Shown in pieces: positions 1 to 9,224 of a DNA stretch of 64,000 nt. A model generated the notes under the pieces. That model was not told the DNA's origin. It saw only the letters and a list, made by a program, of their open reading frames with translations, and did no database searches. This DNA comes from JAFGDI01 sp963667715 (GTDB lineage: Bacteria > Planctomycetota > Phycisphaerae > Sedimentisphaerales > SM23-30): positions 2,170,001 through 2,234,000 of the forward strand of contig OY763926.1 of NCBI GenBank assembly GCA_963667715.1. Reading direction: 5' to 3'. The translations under genes and the position numbers were made by a program. The stretch's first letter is position 1, and each line of letters begins with the position of its first letter.

Positions 1-2
1 GA

Positions 3-86
3 TTCGAAATTATCGAAAGTCTCGTCAGTGATATCGGCAATGGTTTTGTTATGGACGATTATAAGCTCCAGAAATTAGTCCAATGA
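3..86 (+). CDS. 3' end of an unidentified protein (partial)
   Basis: The frame open from the left edge ends in TGA at 84-86 and encodes 27 residues ending DYKLQKLVQ. The residue mix is soluble and protein-like, with amphipathic Ile, Leu and Glu; the other two forward frames stop earlier and look less natural. It would converge on the hydrolase gene and overlap its 3' end by 12 bp. No family can be named from so short a tail. Confidence 0.4.
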   Translation, partial: FEIIESLVSDIGNGFVMDDYKLQKLVQ

Positions 87-1067
87 CGGTGATTTCATCT
101 CAAAGGTTGCATATTTACCTAGCTCCTGAACTCCATTGTTCTCCAGCCAGTTGCGACCCTTAACATCATCACACAGCCAGCCATCCCAAAATGCTAGTGA
201 ATATTCCTGTATATACCGCTGGATCTTCTTGTCTCGCCCGCGATTGAATATAAGTGGCAGTCGACCGGTAAACACCATGTGGTCGCCGCCCTGGAAGTTT
301 ATCAGGTATTGCTGCGACTTATCAGCAAAGTCAAACGGCACACGTCTCGCTGCCGCAAATGTCTCACCGACCGGACTATCGTCTTTCGTTCCCGTCATAT
401 GCATACATGGTATGGTTATCCCGCTAAAAGCTCGTCTCTTCTGTTCGTCTGTCTTTTCAGTCACCGGCGTACTCATCGGTACAACAGCCTTGATACGACT
501 GTCTGTCAGCGATATATTTGGCAGCATACCCTTTGTCACACAGGCCAGAGTAGTATGAGCACCAAATGAATGCCCCGATAATCCCAGCCGGGACATATCA
601 AGTTTCCCTTTTAGCTTAACATCGCTAATATTTAGCTCTTCAAGCTTATCGATCGAAAAACGAACGTCAAAAACTCTGTTCAGGGCACTTACTGCATTAG
701 CTGCCGCTTTCAAATCGCTCCACGCTTTCATAGGCCCTTTATTCTTCCACACATTACTGTCACTGCCGGGATGCTGAATATGCACGCTCACATACCCGCA
801 GCTGGCCCAATATTGGCCAAGAAACGCATAATGTTCACAGCTGCCACCCAGACCATGTGAAAATATTATCACCGGAAACGGCCCGCTGCCAACTGGACAA
901 TATATCCGCACCGGAAAACTCCGACCACGCGATTTATCCAGCCATTGATCGTTAATCGTTGTTATCTCGTAGGTTGGCTCATGTTGATATCTGGTATTTA
1001 ACGTTTCTGCACCCCAGGCAAAGGCGCAGCTGCACAATAAGGCTGCCATGATCATAGCTCTCATCAT
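75..1067 (-). CDS. Secreted alpha/beta hydrolase (dienelactone hydrolase / PAF-acetylhydrolase-like)
   Basis: 330 residues. Residues 1-19 form a signal peptide (hydrophobic core AMIMAALLCSCAFAWG), so the enzyme is probably periplasmic. HGLGG at 71-75 fits an oxyanion-hole loop. GHSFG at 165-169 gives the nucleophile Ser167. GDHMVF gives the catalytic His263, and an Asp near 229-230 (TGTKDD) could complete the triad. The layout matches the dienelactone hydrolase, chlorophyllase and PAF-acetylhydrolase group of esterases; the substrate cannot be predicted. GGAG just upstream of the ATG pair on the minus strand supports this start. It stands alone, convergent with the gene entering from the left. 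Confidence 0.85.
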   Translation of the reverse strand: MMRAMIMAALLCSCAFAWGAETLNTRYQHEPTYEITTINDQWLDKSRGRSFPVRIYCPVGSGPFPVIIFSHGLGGSCEHYAFLGQYWASCGYVSVHIQHPGSDSNVWKNKGPMKAWSDLKAAANAVSALNRVFDVRFSIDKLEELNISDVKLKGKLDMSRLGLSGHSFGAHTTLACVTKGMLPNISLTDSRIKAVVPMSTPVTEKTDEQKRRAFSGITIPCMHMTGTKDDSPVGETFAAARRVPFDFADKSQQYLINFQGGDHMVFTGRLPLIFNRGRDKKIQRYIQEYSLAFWDGWLCDDVKGRNWLENNGVQELGKYATFEMKSPSLD

Positions 1068-1249
1068 TCTTACTCCATTTTCCCTCTTGAAGGTTGGGCA
1101 AGCTGTTTAAATTGTCGAAAATTGTTAGCAGTGTCAGCAAGCCATCTAGCAACCGCCAGAATAACCCGCATATACAAAACTAATACCAGCAAAATAAATA
1201 ATAGTTACAAAAAAATTACTAATACGTTAAGTTTTTTTATCTATTGCAC

Positions 1250-1753
1250 TTATGCTTTCTTAAAAAATGCTTCATTGAAATAAGATTTTGGAAGTTTCTC
1301 TATCAGTGTTTTTTCTGCTGTTTCGGCTCTCTCGTTAATCGTTTTAGAAAGATATGTGGTATGGTTAATGATTTTGTCTCTACGATCTTTTGGTAATCTT
1401 GGGAACCTGTCGTGGTTAATCGTTTCTACGCAAGTAGCAAAGTCTGTAACTGCATTAAAAAAATGCTGAACTTGATATATTACTTCAGCTGGGAATTTGT
1501 ATTTCTCTAATTCTATTTTGTGAAGTATGTTTACATCACTAGAATGGGCGATCATAACACAGCCATTATCAGCATGTTTTTTGATAGTATCCCAATCAAT
1601 ATCTTGTCCACAATGCCCAGAAACAACTTCCTTTATCTCGACCATGATTAGCACTGCCACACTCTTCCTCTGCATCCGAAAATCAACATGCCTTTGAAAC
1701 ATGGTATAAATAAAACCCATAGTAACAGTTATTAAGCTTATTATTAACGCCAA
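1250..1753 (-). CDS. Hypothetical membrane-anchored protein
   Basis: 167 residues starting at TTG; AAGGAG lies 7 nt upstream on the minus strand, which decides the start. Residues 1-18 (ALIISLITVTMGFIYTM) form one transmembrane segment, followed by a charged, mainly helical soluble part rich in Lys, Glu and His. No catalytic motif or known domain is recognised. The likely topology is a single N-terminal anchor with a cytoplasmic domain. It stands alone between the hydrolase and the four-helix-bundle gene. Confidence 0.6.
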   Translation of the reverse strand: MALIISLITVTMGFIYTMFQRHVDFRMQRKSVAVLIMVEIKEVVSGHCGQDIDWDTIKKHADNGCVMIAHSSDVNILHKIELEKYKFPAEVIYQVQHFFNAVTDFATCVETINHDRFPRLPKDRRDKIINHTTYLSKTINERAETAEKTLIEKLPKSYFNEAFFKKA

Positions 1754-2076
1754 CGGACTTCTCCTTACAACATAAATCAGATAATAAACAAATAATCGAA
1801 AACGAACCCCATATATTTAACCATCAGCCTCCCGCAAATTCAAACTAAAATATTAGTCTCCCTCAAATCCCCCCCATATACACCAATTACTCACTCCGCA
1901 ATGGTCTGTGCATGTCCGTGTTCGTCCTTCCCCGAAATACGGCCCCCATAAATCCTATCGAAAATATTCCCCCTTACCTACTAATCCCTGCAATAACTAT
2001 TCTTAATGTTATCATCTCAAACCAAATCAAAATCGCCAACCAACTCTTTGCGACTTTGCGTCCTAGCGTTAAACTT
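1754..2076. other. Intergenic region with CTTTGCG-type repeat
   Basis: No convincing gene. Positions 2046-2073 hold CTTTGCGACTTTGCG followed by TCCTAGCGTTAAA. I recall this type of CTTTGCG-periodic sequence as a common dispersed intergenic repeat in environmental genomes, often beside four-helix-bundle genes. Here it directly abuts the 3' end of such a gene. A GTCCGTG-like string lies near 1911-1925. Confidence 0.45.
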
Positions 2077-2430
2077 TTAATTCTTTCTGTTTTCCAACCC
2101 ATTTATCAGCCCGGAGATCATTTTGGAGATTTCTTCAAGCTGTGATTTCATCTCTTTATGTTCTAAATCTGATATCAACTTTTTACGTTTAACGATTTCC
2201 AGTATCGGAATACATTCCTGGGTTGAGCCGCGAGCGATAATGAAGAAGTGTTTGCGATCGGCTTTCGTGAAACGGCCGTTTCCTTCAGCTATGTTTAGAG
2301 ATATTGATAATGAAGCCCTGTTGAGCTGATCTGATAAGAAATAATATCCTTTCGGGAATTGCTCGGTAATGGACATCATTTGCTCGACAAAATCAACAGC
2401 TTTCTGATAGACCTTGAGATTTTCAAACAT
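2077..2430 (-). CDS. Four helix bundle protein (23S rRNA-intervening-sequence type)
   Basis: 117 residues from the internal start MFENLKVYQKAVDF; an extension of five residues to 2445 is possible but does not fit the family's usual N-terminus. The family signature is clear: N-terminal FENLKVYQKAVDF, central SLSISLNIAEGNGR, and FFIIARGSTQECIPIL. These small helical proteins are often encoded in 23S rRNA intervening sequences or, as here, as stand-alone genes. Their function is not established. The 3' end abuts a CTTTGCG repeat, and the gene sits just outside the tRNA-Pro island. Confidence 0.9.
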   Translation of the reverse strand: MFENLKVYQKAVDFVEQMMSITEQFPKGYYFLSDQLNRASLSISLNIAEGNGRFTKADRKHFFIIARGSTQECIPILEIVKRKKLISDLEHKEMKSQLEEISKMISGLINGLENRKN

Positions 2431-2647
2431 GAATGGCACGAACACACCGTGATTAGGAATTAGAGTATTTGAACAGTTGATGAAGATTTGCTTATCTACA
2501 GATCAACGGCTCGGTTATCATACTGTTCTTATTTGAGCATGAGATCAGTAGAACAGAAGACCGCAGGAGGTCTAATTCGTATGTGAGTTCAGTATCGCCA
2601 CCGGCTATTATTCTACTGCTCAACGGTTCTAATCGGTCACCTGCTCT

Positions 2648-2674
2648 GATTTTTTCAGTAAAGCTGAAAAAATC
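2648..2674. repeat. Perfect 11-bp hairpin abutting the displaced tRNA-Pro end
   Basis: GATTTTTTCAG and CTGAAAAAATC form a perfect stem around the loop TAAAG. Its right edge overlaps the first bases of the tRNA-derived direct repeat. It lies 3' of the displaced tRNA half on the minus strand, so it probably belonged to the original flank of the tRNA gene. It lacks the A-before/T-after asymmetry of a normal terminator. Confidence 0.5.
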
Positions 2675-2720
2675 GGGCTGACAGGATTTGAACCTGCGAC
2701 CTTTTGACCCCCAGTCAAAC
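2671..2720 (-). repeat. att site: displaced 3' part of tRNA-Pro (50-bp direct repeat)
   Basis: These 50 bases match 19357-19406 with a single mismatch (2689 T against 19375 C). They cover the tRNA-Pro acceptor 3' strand, T arm, variable loop and the anticodon arm up to GTTTGA. Beyond 2720 the similarity stops, so the D arm and 5' acceptor strand are missing and no tRNA can form here. This is the pattern left when an element integrates into a tRNA gene and displaces the native 3' end. The tyrosine recombinase begins 137 bp further right. Confidence 0.9.
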
Positions 2721-2856
2721 TCATTTACCCTATATTTATGCCAAAAACGCAATAGTCGAAATCTTTTTCGAAATCTTATCCTTGTTTTTCGCTGAAAAAT
2801 AGCTATAATAAGTTATTGGAGTACGATTATTATAGTTTAAAATAAGGTGTGTCGAA

Positions 2857-4608
2857 ATGGCAAAAAGAACCGAACCCAGATATGGTATCACAAAAGTTAA
2901 AACCGAGAATGGTCAAAATGTGAAATTGGTTAATGACTATAAGCAAAGACCGATTATGGATTTGATTTTTCAGCCATCTACCTACTACTATTTGCATAAG
3001 CGATGGAAAAATTTAAAAGCGAATGGCTACCCCAAAAACAAGTGGCACTATGGTTCCAACTTCGATATCGCCATAAAAGAGTTCAGATTAGTAGAAGCAG
3101 AATTAAGAAACAAAGATAACACATATATGCGGATTCCATATGATAGTATCAGAGAGATCGGGGAGGTCGGGGAGATAACCGAAAATAAGAGCAATGAGCA
3201 CTTTTCATCAGAATTGGCGTTAAGTTTTGCAATTCCATCTATAAATGAAACGTTAAAAATAGATAAAAATGCTCTTCTAGATATCGAATTTGTCGGTTTT
3301 TTGGAAGGAGCGAGAGAACATTTTTTGACAGCTTGTAAAAATGGCGATATAAAACCTGATGACTATGCCCCTTTATATCAATACTACAAAGAACAGGGGG
3401 CTATCATAGATGGCTTCCAGATGAACGAATCAGTCTTATATTCGTTAGTTAGAAATCTGTTAATTAATGACACCGACATGATAGCAGACAAGACAGGGCT
3501 ACCCTGCCTAAAGACCTTCCATGAACAACTAAGACAATATAAGGAGCCTTTGCCATTACTTTATACTGAGGTTCTTGAGACTTATATAGCTCAAGCGACT
3601 TGTGATGCTGGTACTAAGAACAGGGCGGTGAGATACTTTGAGAGATTTGTTGAAATTGTCGGAAAAAAGGACATGTCAAAAATCGATAAAAACGATGTCG
3701 CAAAATTCAAGAATTATCTGGATTCTCTTGTAAATTCAAGAAGCGGTAAAAAAGCATCAAACGTATCTTTGAACGCCTTTTCCAAAGATGTTAAAACAGT
3801 TCTTAATGCCTATGTAAATGAAGAAGATAGCAGCAAAGTAGAAGCGGCGCGGAATCTCGCAGAATTGATTAAAGATGGCATAGAAAGGAAGCAGACAAAG
3901 CCGAATAAAGTTCAAAAATGGGATGCTCACGCTCTATATGAGCTTTTCAATTTACCCCAAATTAAAAATGATAAGGTACTTAAATTGATGTTTTTGTTGA
4001 CTCTTAATTGCGGATGGAATTCTGTTGATGTGGCTAATTTTTCTAGGTCAGATGACAAAGAATCAAAGCATATATATCGAATAAAAGAACCGAATCCTAA
4101 CTTTAGCTATGGTTTAGAAGAAAATGAGACTAATAATAGATACCTAAAAGAACATATAATGATTGATTTTCCGCGTATAAAAATGAAATGCGTATATGAC
4201 AGACAATGTATTTTGTGGGAAAAGACAGCTGATTTGCTGGACGAATATTTAAAAGAAACTGCTGAGCTAAAAAGCGATTTTGTCTTTGTGAATCCTAAAA
4301 CAAAAACTAAATATTCCGACCAATATCTTTCTTGTAAATTCGGAGATTTTTTTGACAAGAAAAAATTAAATATGCCCAAAATTAAATTAGCTAATGACAG
4401 GAATGCCCTATTCAAACACCTGCGTTCAACACTATCTACTATCGCGCACGAGAACAGAGTGCAATATCTTGTAATAGACTTGTTTCTTGGACATTCTTTG
4501 AGAAAAGCAGGGGAGATTGGTTCTTATGTGGGCAATCTAGAAAAGGCACTCCATGAGATTGCCGATGGCGGCTACAATGATCTTAAGAATGTAATTGATA
4601 CGCTGTAG
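2857..4608 (+). CDS. Tyrosine recombinase / integrase of the island
   Basis: 583 residues, long for an integrase. A SAM-like core-binding region is visible around 235-340 and the catalytic domain from about 345. Catalytic candidates are K520-x-L-R523 (FKHLRST, with Lys where His is usual), H546 (FLGHS) and the nucleophile Y557 (GSYVG). The usual first Arg (G-L/Y-R) is not seen; the equivalent stretch reads LNCGWNSVDVANF. I associate this divergent form with planctomycete integrases. The N-terminal 200 residues are unassigned. The gene lies just inside the left att repeat and presumably catalyses integration and excision of the island. An AAGG-containing upstream sequence precedes the ATG. Confidence 0.85.
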   Translation: MAKRTEPRYGITKVKTENGQNVKLVNDYKQRPIMDLIFQPSTYYYLHKRWKNLKANGYPKNKWHYGSNFDIAIKEFRLVEAELRNKDNTYMRIPYDSIREIGEVGEITENKSNEHFSSELALSFAIPSINETLKIDKNALLDIEFVGFLEGAREHFLTACKNGDIKPDDYAPLYQYYKEQGAIIDGFQMNESVLYSLVRNLLINDTDMIADKTGLPCLKTFHEQLRQYKEPLPLLYTEVLETYIAQATCDAGTKNRAVRYFERFVEIVGKKDMSKIDKNDVAKFKNYLDSLVNSRSGKKASNVSLNAFSKDVKTVLNAYVNEEDSSKVEAARNLAELIKDGIERKQTKPNKVQKWDAHALYELFNLPQIKNDKVLKLMFLLTLNCGWNSVDVANFSRSDDKESKHIYRIKEPNPNFSYGLEENETNNRYLKEHIMIDFPRIKMKCVYDRQCILWEKTADLLDEYLKETAELKSDFVFVNPKTKTKYSDQYLSCKFGDFFDKKKLNMPKIKLANDRNALFKHLRSTLSTIAHENRVQYLVIDLFLGHSLRKAGEIGSYVGNLEKALHEIADGGYNDLKNVIDTL

Positions 4609-4873
4609 TTTGGATTTGACAACTAATGCCTGGCTCTTAGTTGTTTTGCTAAAAATGTGTATTTCACCCTATTCCAGCAATATAATTTTAATTATAAGAT
4701 TTTGTTTCTCGTCTTTCTGGCAAGATTCTACGCTGTATTTAGGATTATTATCTATGTATTTTAATATCTTATTTTTAACATATTCCTGTTTATTATTCTG
4801 TTCTATATTTTCTGTTATTGCCATTTTTGCAACTCATTATCTTGGAGATATTTGGACAAATTATAAAATAATT

Positions 4874-5473
4874 CTATTGGTGTTTTCTAATAATAGAATA
4901 TATAGTTGGTATAGAAATACCGACAGTTCGGCTAATTTCAGCTTTTGAGAGTCCTTGTTGTAGTAATGCCAGAACAGGTTTTATCTTGCAAGCTGTTTTA
5001 GGTTTTACCCCTTTTTTGCTTCCTCCCCATATCTTCCCTCTCGCCTTTGCAGCAGCTTGTCCGGATGTCACTCTTTCAGCTCTAATTTCTGTTTCATACG
5101 CAGATACTGAGGCGATTATGTTGGCATTCAATCGTCCGGCAGGGGTGCTCAAATCCAAATGGTCTTTAAGGCTGATTAGATTACACTGGAAATGTTGAAG
5201 TTCTTCGAAAAGCTTAGTTAGCCCTGATGCTGTTCTGCCTAAGCGATCCAGACGATATATAACAATCTGGTCTATTTTAGAATTACGCAGATCTTCCAAA
5301 AGTTTTGACATTGCGGGTCTATCCATACTTTTACCAGTAAACTTGTCTTTATACCATTTTACATTATGCGGTTGATGGGTATCAATCCATCTAGTCAATT
5401 CATCTTCCTGGCTGTCAAGTTTCTGCTGAATTGTGGAGATACGACAATATATTGCTGTTATTTTCTTACTCAT
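4874..5473 (-). CDS. Serine recombinase (resolvase/invertase family)
   Basis: 199 residues. The N-terminal catalytic domain carries YCRIS with nucleophile Ser13, FTGKSMDRPAM at 45-55, and RLDRLGR at 74-80. The long E helix follows, and the C-terminus (173-198, LSKAEISRTVGISIPTIYSII) is a Hin/resolvase-type helix-turn-helix. Size and layout fit a complete resolvase or invertase, not a large integrase. GAGGTAG precedes the ATG. It is convergent with the tyrosine integrase and divergent from the helicase operon. It could resolve element dimers or invert a segment; no obvious inverted crossover sites were found. Confidence 0.93.
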   Translation of the reverse strand: MSKKITAIYCRISTIQQKLDSQEDELTRWIDTHQPHNVKWYKDKFTGKSMDRPAMSKLLEDLRNSKIDQIVIYRLDRLGRTASGLTKLFEELQHFQCNLISLKDHLDLSTPAGRLNANIIASVSAYETEIRAERVTSGQAAAKARGKIWGGSKKGVKPKTACKIKPVLALLQQGLSKAEISRTVGISIPTIYSIIRKHQ

Positions 5474-5983
5474 AGCTCTACCTCGAATCGATAAAAATCA
5501 TCTTTACTTCATTTTTTATGCTTTACGTTATTAAAAAGCGGGGTTTATGCTTCAAAATGGCATGTTAGCAAACCAATATTCATTTTTTATGGTTTTATAG
5601 TGTTTTACAGTGTTAGTTTGTTTCAAGTTTAGATTTCAAGCCGAAAACCATTAATATTAATTGTAGTCAAAAAAGTGGAAATTAATAGTAAATAAACAAA
5701 AAACTATACAAGAAAGTATATTTAATGTTAGCTTGTGTCAAATGTGGAATTTTTCTATACTTTATGCCAAATATGTAACTTATCTCTATTGGTCGATGAA
5801 TCTGTTTAATGCAGCTAGATTTTTCCCAAAATAATAATAAAAATAATATTTATTCTTGGTATTTGATGATAATTATATTGAAATATGTCTTTGACTTAAG
5901 TGTTGCAAATAGTTATTATAGATATTTGTTCTAACTATTTATTATAAGGGATTTTATATTGATTTTCAAGGCGTAATAATGAT
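5474..5983. promoter_or_regulatory. AT-rich divergent region between serine recombinase and helicase operon
   Basis: This 510-bp stretch has no convincing gene. It must hold the promoters of both the recombinase (minus) and the three-gene defence-like operon (plus). A 16-bp direct repeat, TGTTAGYTTGTKTCAA, occurs at 5611-5626 and 5726-5741 with two differences, and TGTTAGCAAAC near 5566 shares its core. These could be regulator-binding sites. Runs of A/T dominate towards 5984. Confidence 0.35.
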
Positions 5984-8900
5984 ATGGCTAGTGAGTTTAT
6001 AACTAATAAAGATAAAAAATTATCAGATGTAATTAATAACATATTGCCAGCAACTGACAATTTGTATTTTCTGGTTGGTTATTTTTACTTTTCCGGCTTC
6101 GAGAAAATATACAAGCAAGTTATTGATAAGAAATTGAAAATACTAGTTGGGCTTCAAATTGAAATCGATTTGACGAACAGAATCAAAGAGTTGTATTTTC
6201 TTGAAAAATTGAATATTTCTAGGGCTAAAGTAAGGGATAATTATCTTCAATCAATAGTTGATGTATTTAATGAAACTGATATATTTGATACTGAAGAAAA
6301 ACAAGATGCTTTCAGGCTATTTATCGATAAAATTCATGATGGAACCATGGAAATAAGAAAAACTCAGGAATCAAATCATGCAAAATTATATATCTTCGAG
6401 AACAAAACGGAGCAAAATCATGGTGGGGAATTTCTGGGGACAGTTATTACAGGCTCAAGCAATCTAACACATTCAGGACTTGAGGGAAGGTTTGAGATCA
6501 ATGTCAGCTTGAGGGATAATTATAACTTTACGCTAGCCCAAAATCTCTTTCTTGAGCTATGGGAAAAATCAGTCGTAATCGTTGATGAGAATAATAAAAA
6601 TGATTTTTTGAATAAGGTTGTAGAAAAAATATGGCTAGATAAGCTGCCAAAGCCTTTTTTACTTTATATAAGAGTTCTTGCCGAATATTTTGCGGAGCAA
6701 GAAGAGTTAATTACGCTGCCTGCTGATATTACTGATGGAAAATATTTTAACTTTAAGTATCAAGTAGATGCAATTAAAAGAGCTATTGGTATTATTGAAC
6801 GTCATAATGGTGTTATAGTTGCTGATGTAGTAGGTCTTGGGAAAAGTATTATTGCTTCTACCGTTGCTCATAATTTAAATCTAAAAACCATTGTAATAGC
6901 TCCTCCACATCTTGAACAGCAGTGGAATGACTATAGATATGAGTTTAGCTTCAATGCCAAGGTGTATAGTTCTGGTAAAATAAAAACGGCATTGGAAGAA
7001 AATCTTGATGATGAACAAAAGCTTATAATCATTGACGAAGCTCATAAGTACAGAAACGAATTAAATGCGGATTATGCCTATTTGCACCAGTTATGCCAGC
7101 AAAACAAGGTAATGCTTCTCACGGCTACGCCTTTTAATAATCGTCCTCAAGATATATTTTCTATGATTAAGTTGTTCCAGATACCCACACGGTCAACTAT
7201 AAGAACAATAGAGAACTTGTCTTATCAGTTTTATAGTTTAATACTGCGTTATAAAGAAATCAAAAAGATACAGCGTAGTAAAACTGAAAGTCAGCAAGAA
7301 ATAGAAAAACGCATTAATGAAGTTGCTAATGAGATCAGAGATATACTTTCCCCTCTGATCGTTAGAAGAAGTCGTTTAGACCTTGAGGCTATTGAGGAGT
7401 ATAAGGAAGATTTAGTTCAGCAAAATATATCATTTCCTGTTGTAAATGATCCGATTGAACTTGAATATAACCTTGATGATATAGAAGAGCTGTATGCAAA
7501 TACATTGCATAAAATTTGCCCCCAGAACGAAGATGAAGGTTTTATCGGTGCACGATATATGCCGGTTAACTATGTAAAGAATTTTGATAAATACAAAAAG
7601 AATATAGCTAAAGATATGGGGATCGACGAGAACTTGTTAAAGCAATCACAGGTTAACTTAGCAAAATTTATGCGGAGGCTTTTAGTTAGAAGATTTGAAA
7701 GTTCAATGGAATCATTTAGGCTGTCTCTAAGGTCGATGATAAAATCTTCTGAGACTATTGAAAGCTGGTATGAAAAGAAGGGCGGAGTACCTGTTTTTAA
7801 GAAAGGTGACCTCCCTGGTCCTGAAGATTTACTTAATCTTACAGGTGATGATGCTCTCAAAACTCTTGATGAATTACTTGAAGATGAAAAACTGGACAAA
7901 TACGTTCAGCGTGGGTTATGGTTTATTGAGAAAAAAGAACTTAAGGTAGGCTTTATCCTTCAAGTTAAAAAGGATATTCAGCTACTTAAGGAGATATATA
8001 ATGACTGGTTCGGCAATAGAATTATTTCTGATCCAAAGCTTAGTCATTTTACAGAGCTAATTAAATCCCAATTAAGAAGTGATCCAACAAGAAAAATAGT
8101 AGTATTCACTGAATTTGCCGATACCGCAAATTACTTATATGAATCTCTCAAGGATGGTTTAAGGATATTCAAATACTCATCATCTGATAATACTAAAGAA
8201 AATAAGCAGACTATCAGATCGAACTTTGATGCTGGTTATGACAAGCCAGAAAATGATTTTGATATTTTGATTGCAACAGATGCGATATCTGAAGGTTATA
8301 ATTTACATCGAGCAGGTACAATATTTAATTATGATATACCATATAATCCTACAAGAGTAATTCAGCGCGTAGGTAGAATTAATCGAATAAACAAAAAAGT
8401 CTTTGATGAGTTGTTTATCTATAATTTCTTTCCTAGTGCTACAGGCGAAAAAGAAACTCACATTAAAGAAATTGCTACTCTAAAAATGGATATGATACAT
8501 GCCTTGCTTGGTGAAGATACCATGGTTTTGACAGATCAGGAGAAGCTTGGTTCTCGCTTTGCGGTACAGTTCAAGGAACAAATTGGTAAACAGGAACAGT
8601 TATCACCTGAAGCAAAGTACGAAAATCTGATAAAGAATTACAGAGCATATAATCAAGATATTATAAATGAAGCTCTTGCAGTTCCGAAAAGAGTAAAAAT
8701 TAAACGTTCATTCAAAAAGGATGAGGATGGAGTTTTATTATTTGCCCGCAAAGGGAAAGAATACGTATTCAAGCTTACAAAACCGGAGGGTGAATCAACG
8801 AATCTGACCTCAGCTAAAGGTTTAGAATTATTTGAAGCAGAACTACAGGAAGACCCGCATGAGGTTTCAAAAGTATTTGATAAAGTTTACCAGATTGCAA

Positions 8901-9223
8901 AGTCAAATCTCTTTATTACCAAGACCGTGATGACAAAAGATAAAGGCAAAAAAGATGCTATAGCAAAATTGAAATTGCTGAAAAAAGACTTTTCTCAATA
9001 TCGTGACTATCTTGAAGATTTGGTATATGTTGCTGAAAAGCTGGATGCATTGCCGGAAAGATACCTGAAAATGATACGGGCTATTAGCATAGATACAATA
9101 GAACAGGATATGAACAGTTTTATTGATGAAGTATCTACCACATATCTTAGTAAAATAATTGATCGTGAACAAGCTATAGCAAATGAGAAGGAATCCCTAA
9201 TCATAGCAGAGGAATTGATTTAA
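5984..9223 (+). CDS. PLD-nuclease / SNF2-type helicase (first gene of an Hma-like defence operon)
   Basis: 1079 residues. Residues 1-200 are a phospholipase D-like domain with one HxK motif (H132-A-K134) and GSSNLTHSGL near 156-165, as in HKD nucleases that work as dimers. A superfamily 2 helicase follows: motif I VVGLGKS with K287, motif II D351-E-A-H, motif III LLTATPFNN, and the C-terminal lobe with VVFTEF, ATDAISEGYNL and QRVGRINR at 794-801. The C-terminal 230 residues are helical and unassigned. It probably uses ATP to move on DNA and may cut it. Only 1 bp separates it from the next gene. The alternative name, DISARM DrmD, is less likely because the drmAB neighbours are absent. Confidence 0.88.
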   Translation: MASEFITNKDKKLSDVINNILPATDNLYFLVGYFYFSGFEKIYKQVIDKKLKILVGLQIEIDLTNRIKELYFLEKLNISRAKVRDNYLQSIVDVFNETDIFDTEEKQDAFRLFIDKIHDGTMEIRKTQESNHAKLYIFENKTEQNHGGEFLGTVITGSSNLTHSGLEGRFEINVSLRDNYNFTLAQNLFLELWEKSVVIVDENNKNDFLNKVVEKIWLDKLPKPFLLYIRVLAEYFAEQEELITLPADITDGKYFNFKYQVDAIKRAIGIIERHNGVIVADVVGLGKSIIASTVAHNLNLKTIVIAPPHLEQQWNDYRYEFSFNAKVYSSGKIKTALEENLDDEQKLIIIDEAHKYRNELNADYAYLHQLCQQNKVMLLTATPFNNRPQDIFSMIKLFQIPTRSTIRTIENLSYQFYSLILRYKEIKKIQRSKTESQQEIEKRINEVANEIRDILSPLIVRRSRLDLEAIEEYKEDLVQQNISFPVVNDPIELEYNLDDIEELYANTLHKICPQNEDEGFIGARYMPVNYVKNFDKYKKNIAKDMGIDENLLKQSQVNLAKFMRRLLVRRFESSMESFRLSLRSMIKSSETIESWYEKKGGVPVFKKGDLPGPEDLLNLTGDDALKTLDELLEDEKLDKYVQRGLWFIEKKELKVGFILQVKKDIQLLKEIYNDWFGNRIISDPKLSHFTELIKSQLRSDPTRKIVVFTEFADTANYLYESLKDGLRIFKYSSSDNTKENKQTIRSNFDAGYDKPENDFDILIATDAISEGYNLHRAGTIFNYDIPYNPTRVIQRVGRINRINKKVFDELFIYNFFPSATGEKETHIKEIATLKMDMIHALLGEDTMVLTDQEKLGSRFAVQFKEQIGKQEQLSPEAKYENLIKNYRAYNQDIINEALAVPKRVKIKRSFKKDEDGVLLFARKGKEYVFKLTKPEGESTNLTSAKGLELFEAELQEDPHEVSKVFDKVYQIAKSNLFITKTVMTKDKGKKDAIAKLKLLKKDFSQYRDYLEDLVYVAEKLDALPERYLKMIRAISIDTIEQDMNSFIDEVSTTYLSKIIDREQAIANEKESLIIAEELI

Positions 9224-9224
9224 T

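Noticed and set aside
1912..2145. 77-residue plus-strand frame
   Set aside because: It runs across the CTTTGCG repeat and antisense into the four-helix-bundle gene; no start signal.
2492..2752. An 86-residue minus-strand frame with WGSKGRRFKSCQPD
   Set aside because: It is the translation of the displaced tRNA-Pro fragment; the same string appears over the intact tRNA, so it is not a protein gene.
4595..4948. 117-residue plus-strand frame after the integrase
   Set aside because: It starts inside the integrase end and runs antisense into the serine recombinase; hydrophobic AT-driven composition.
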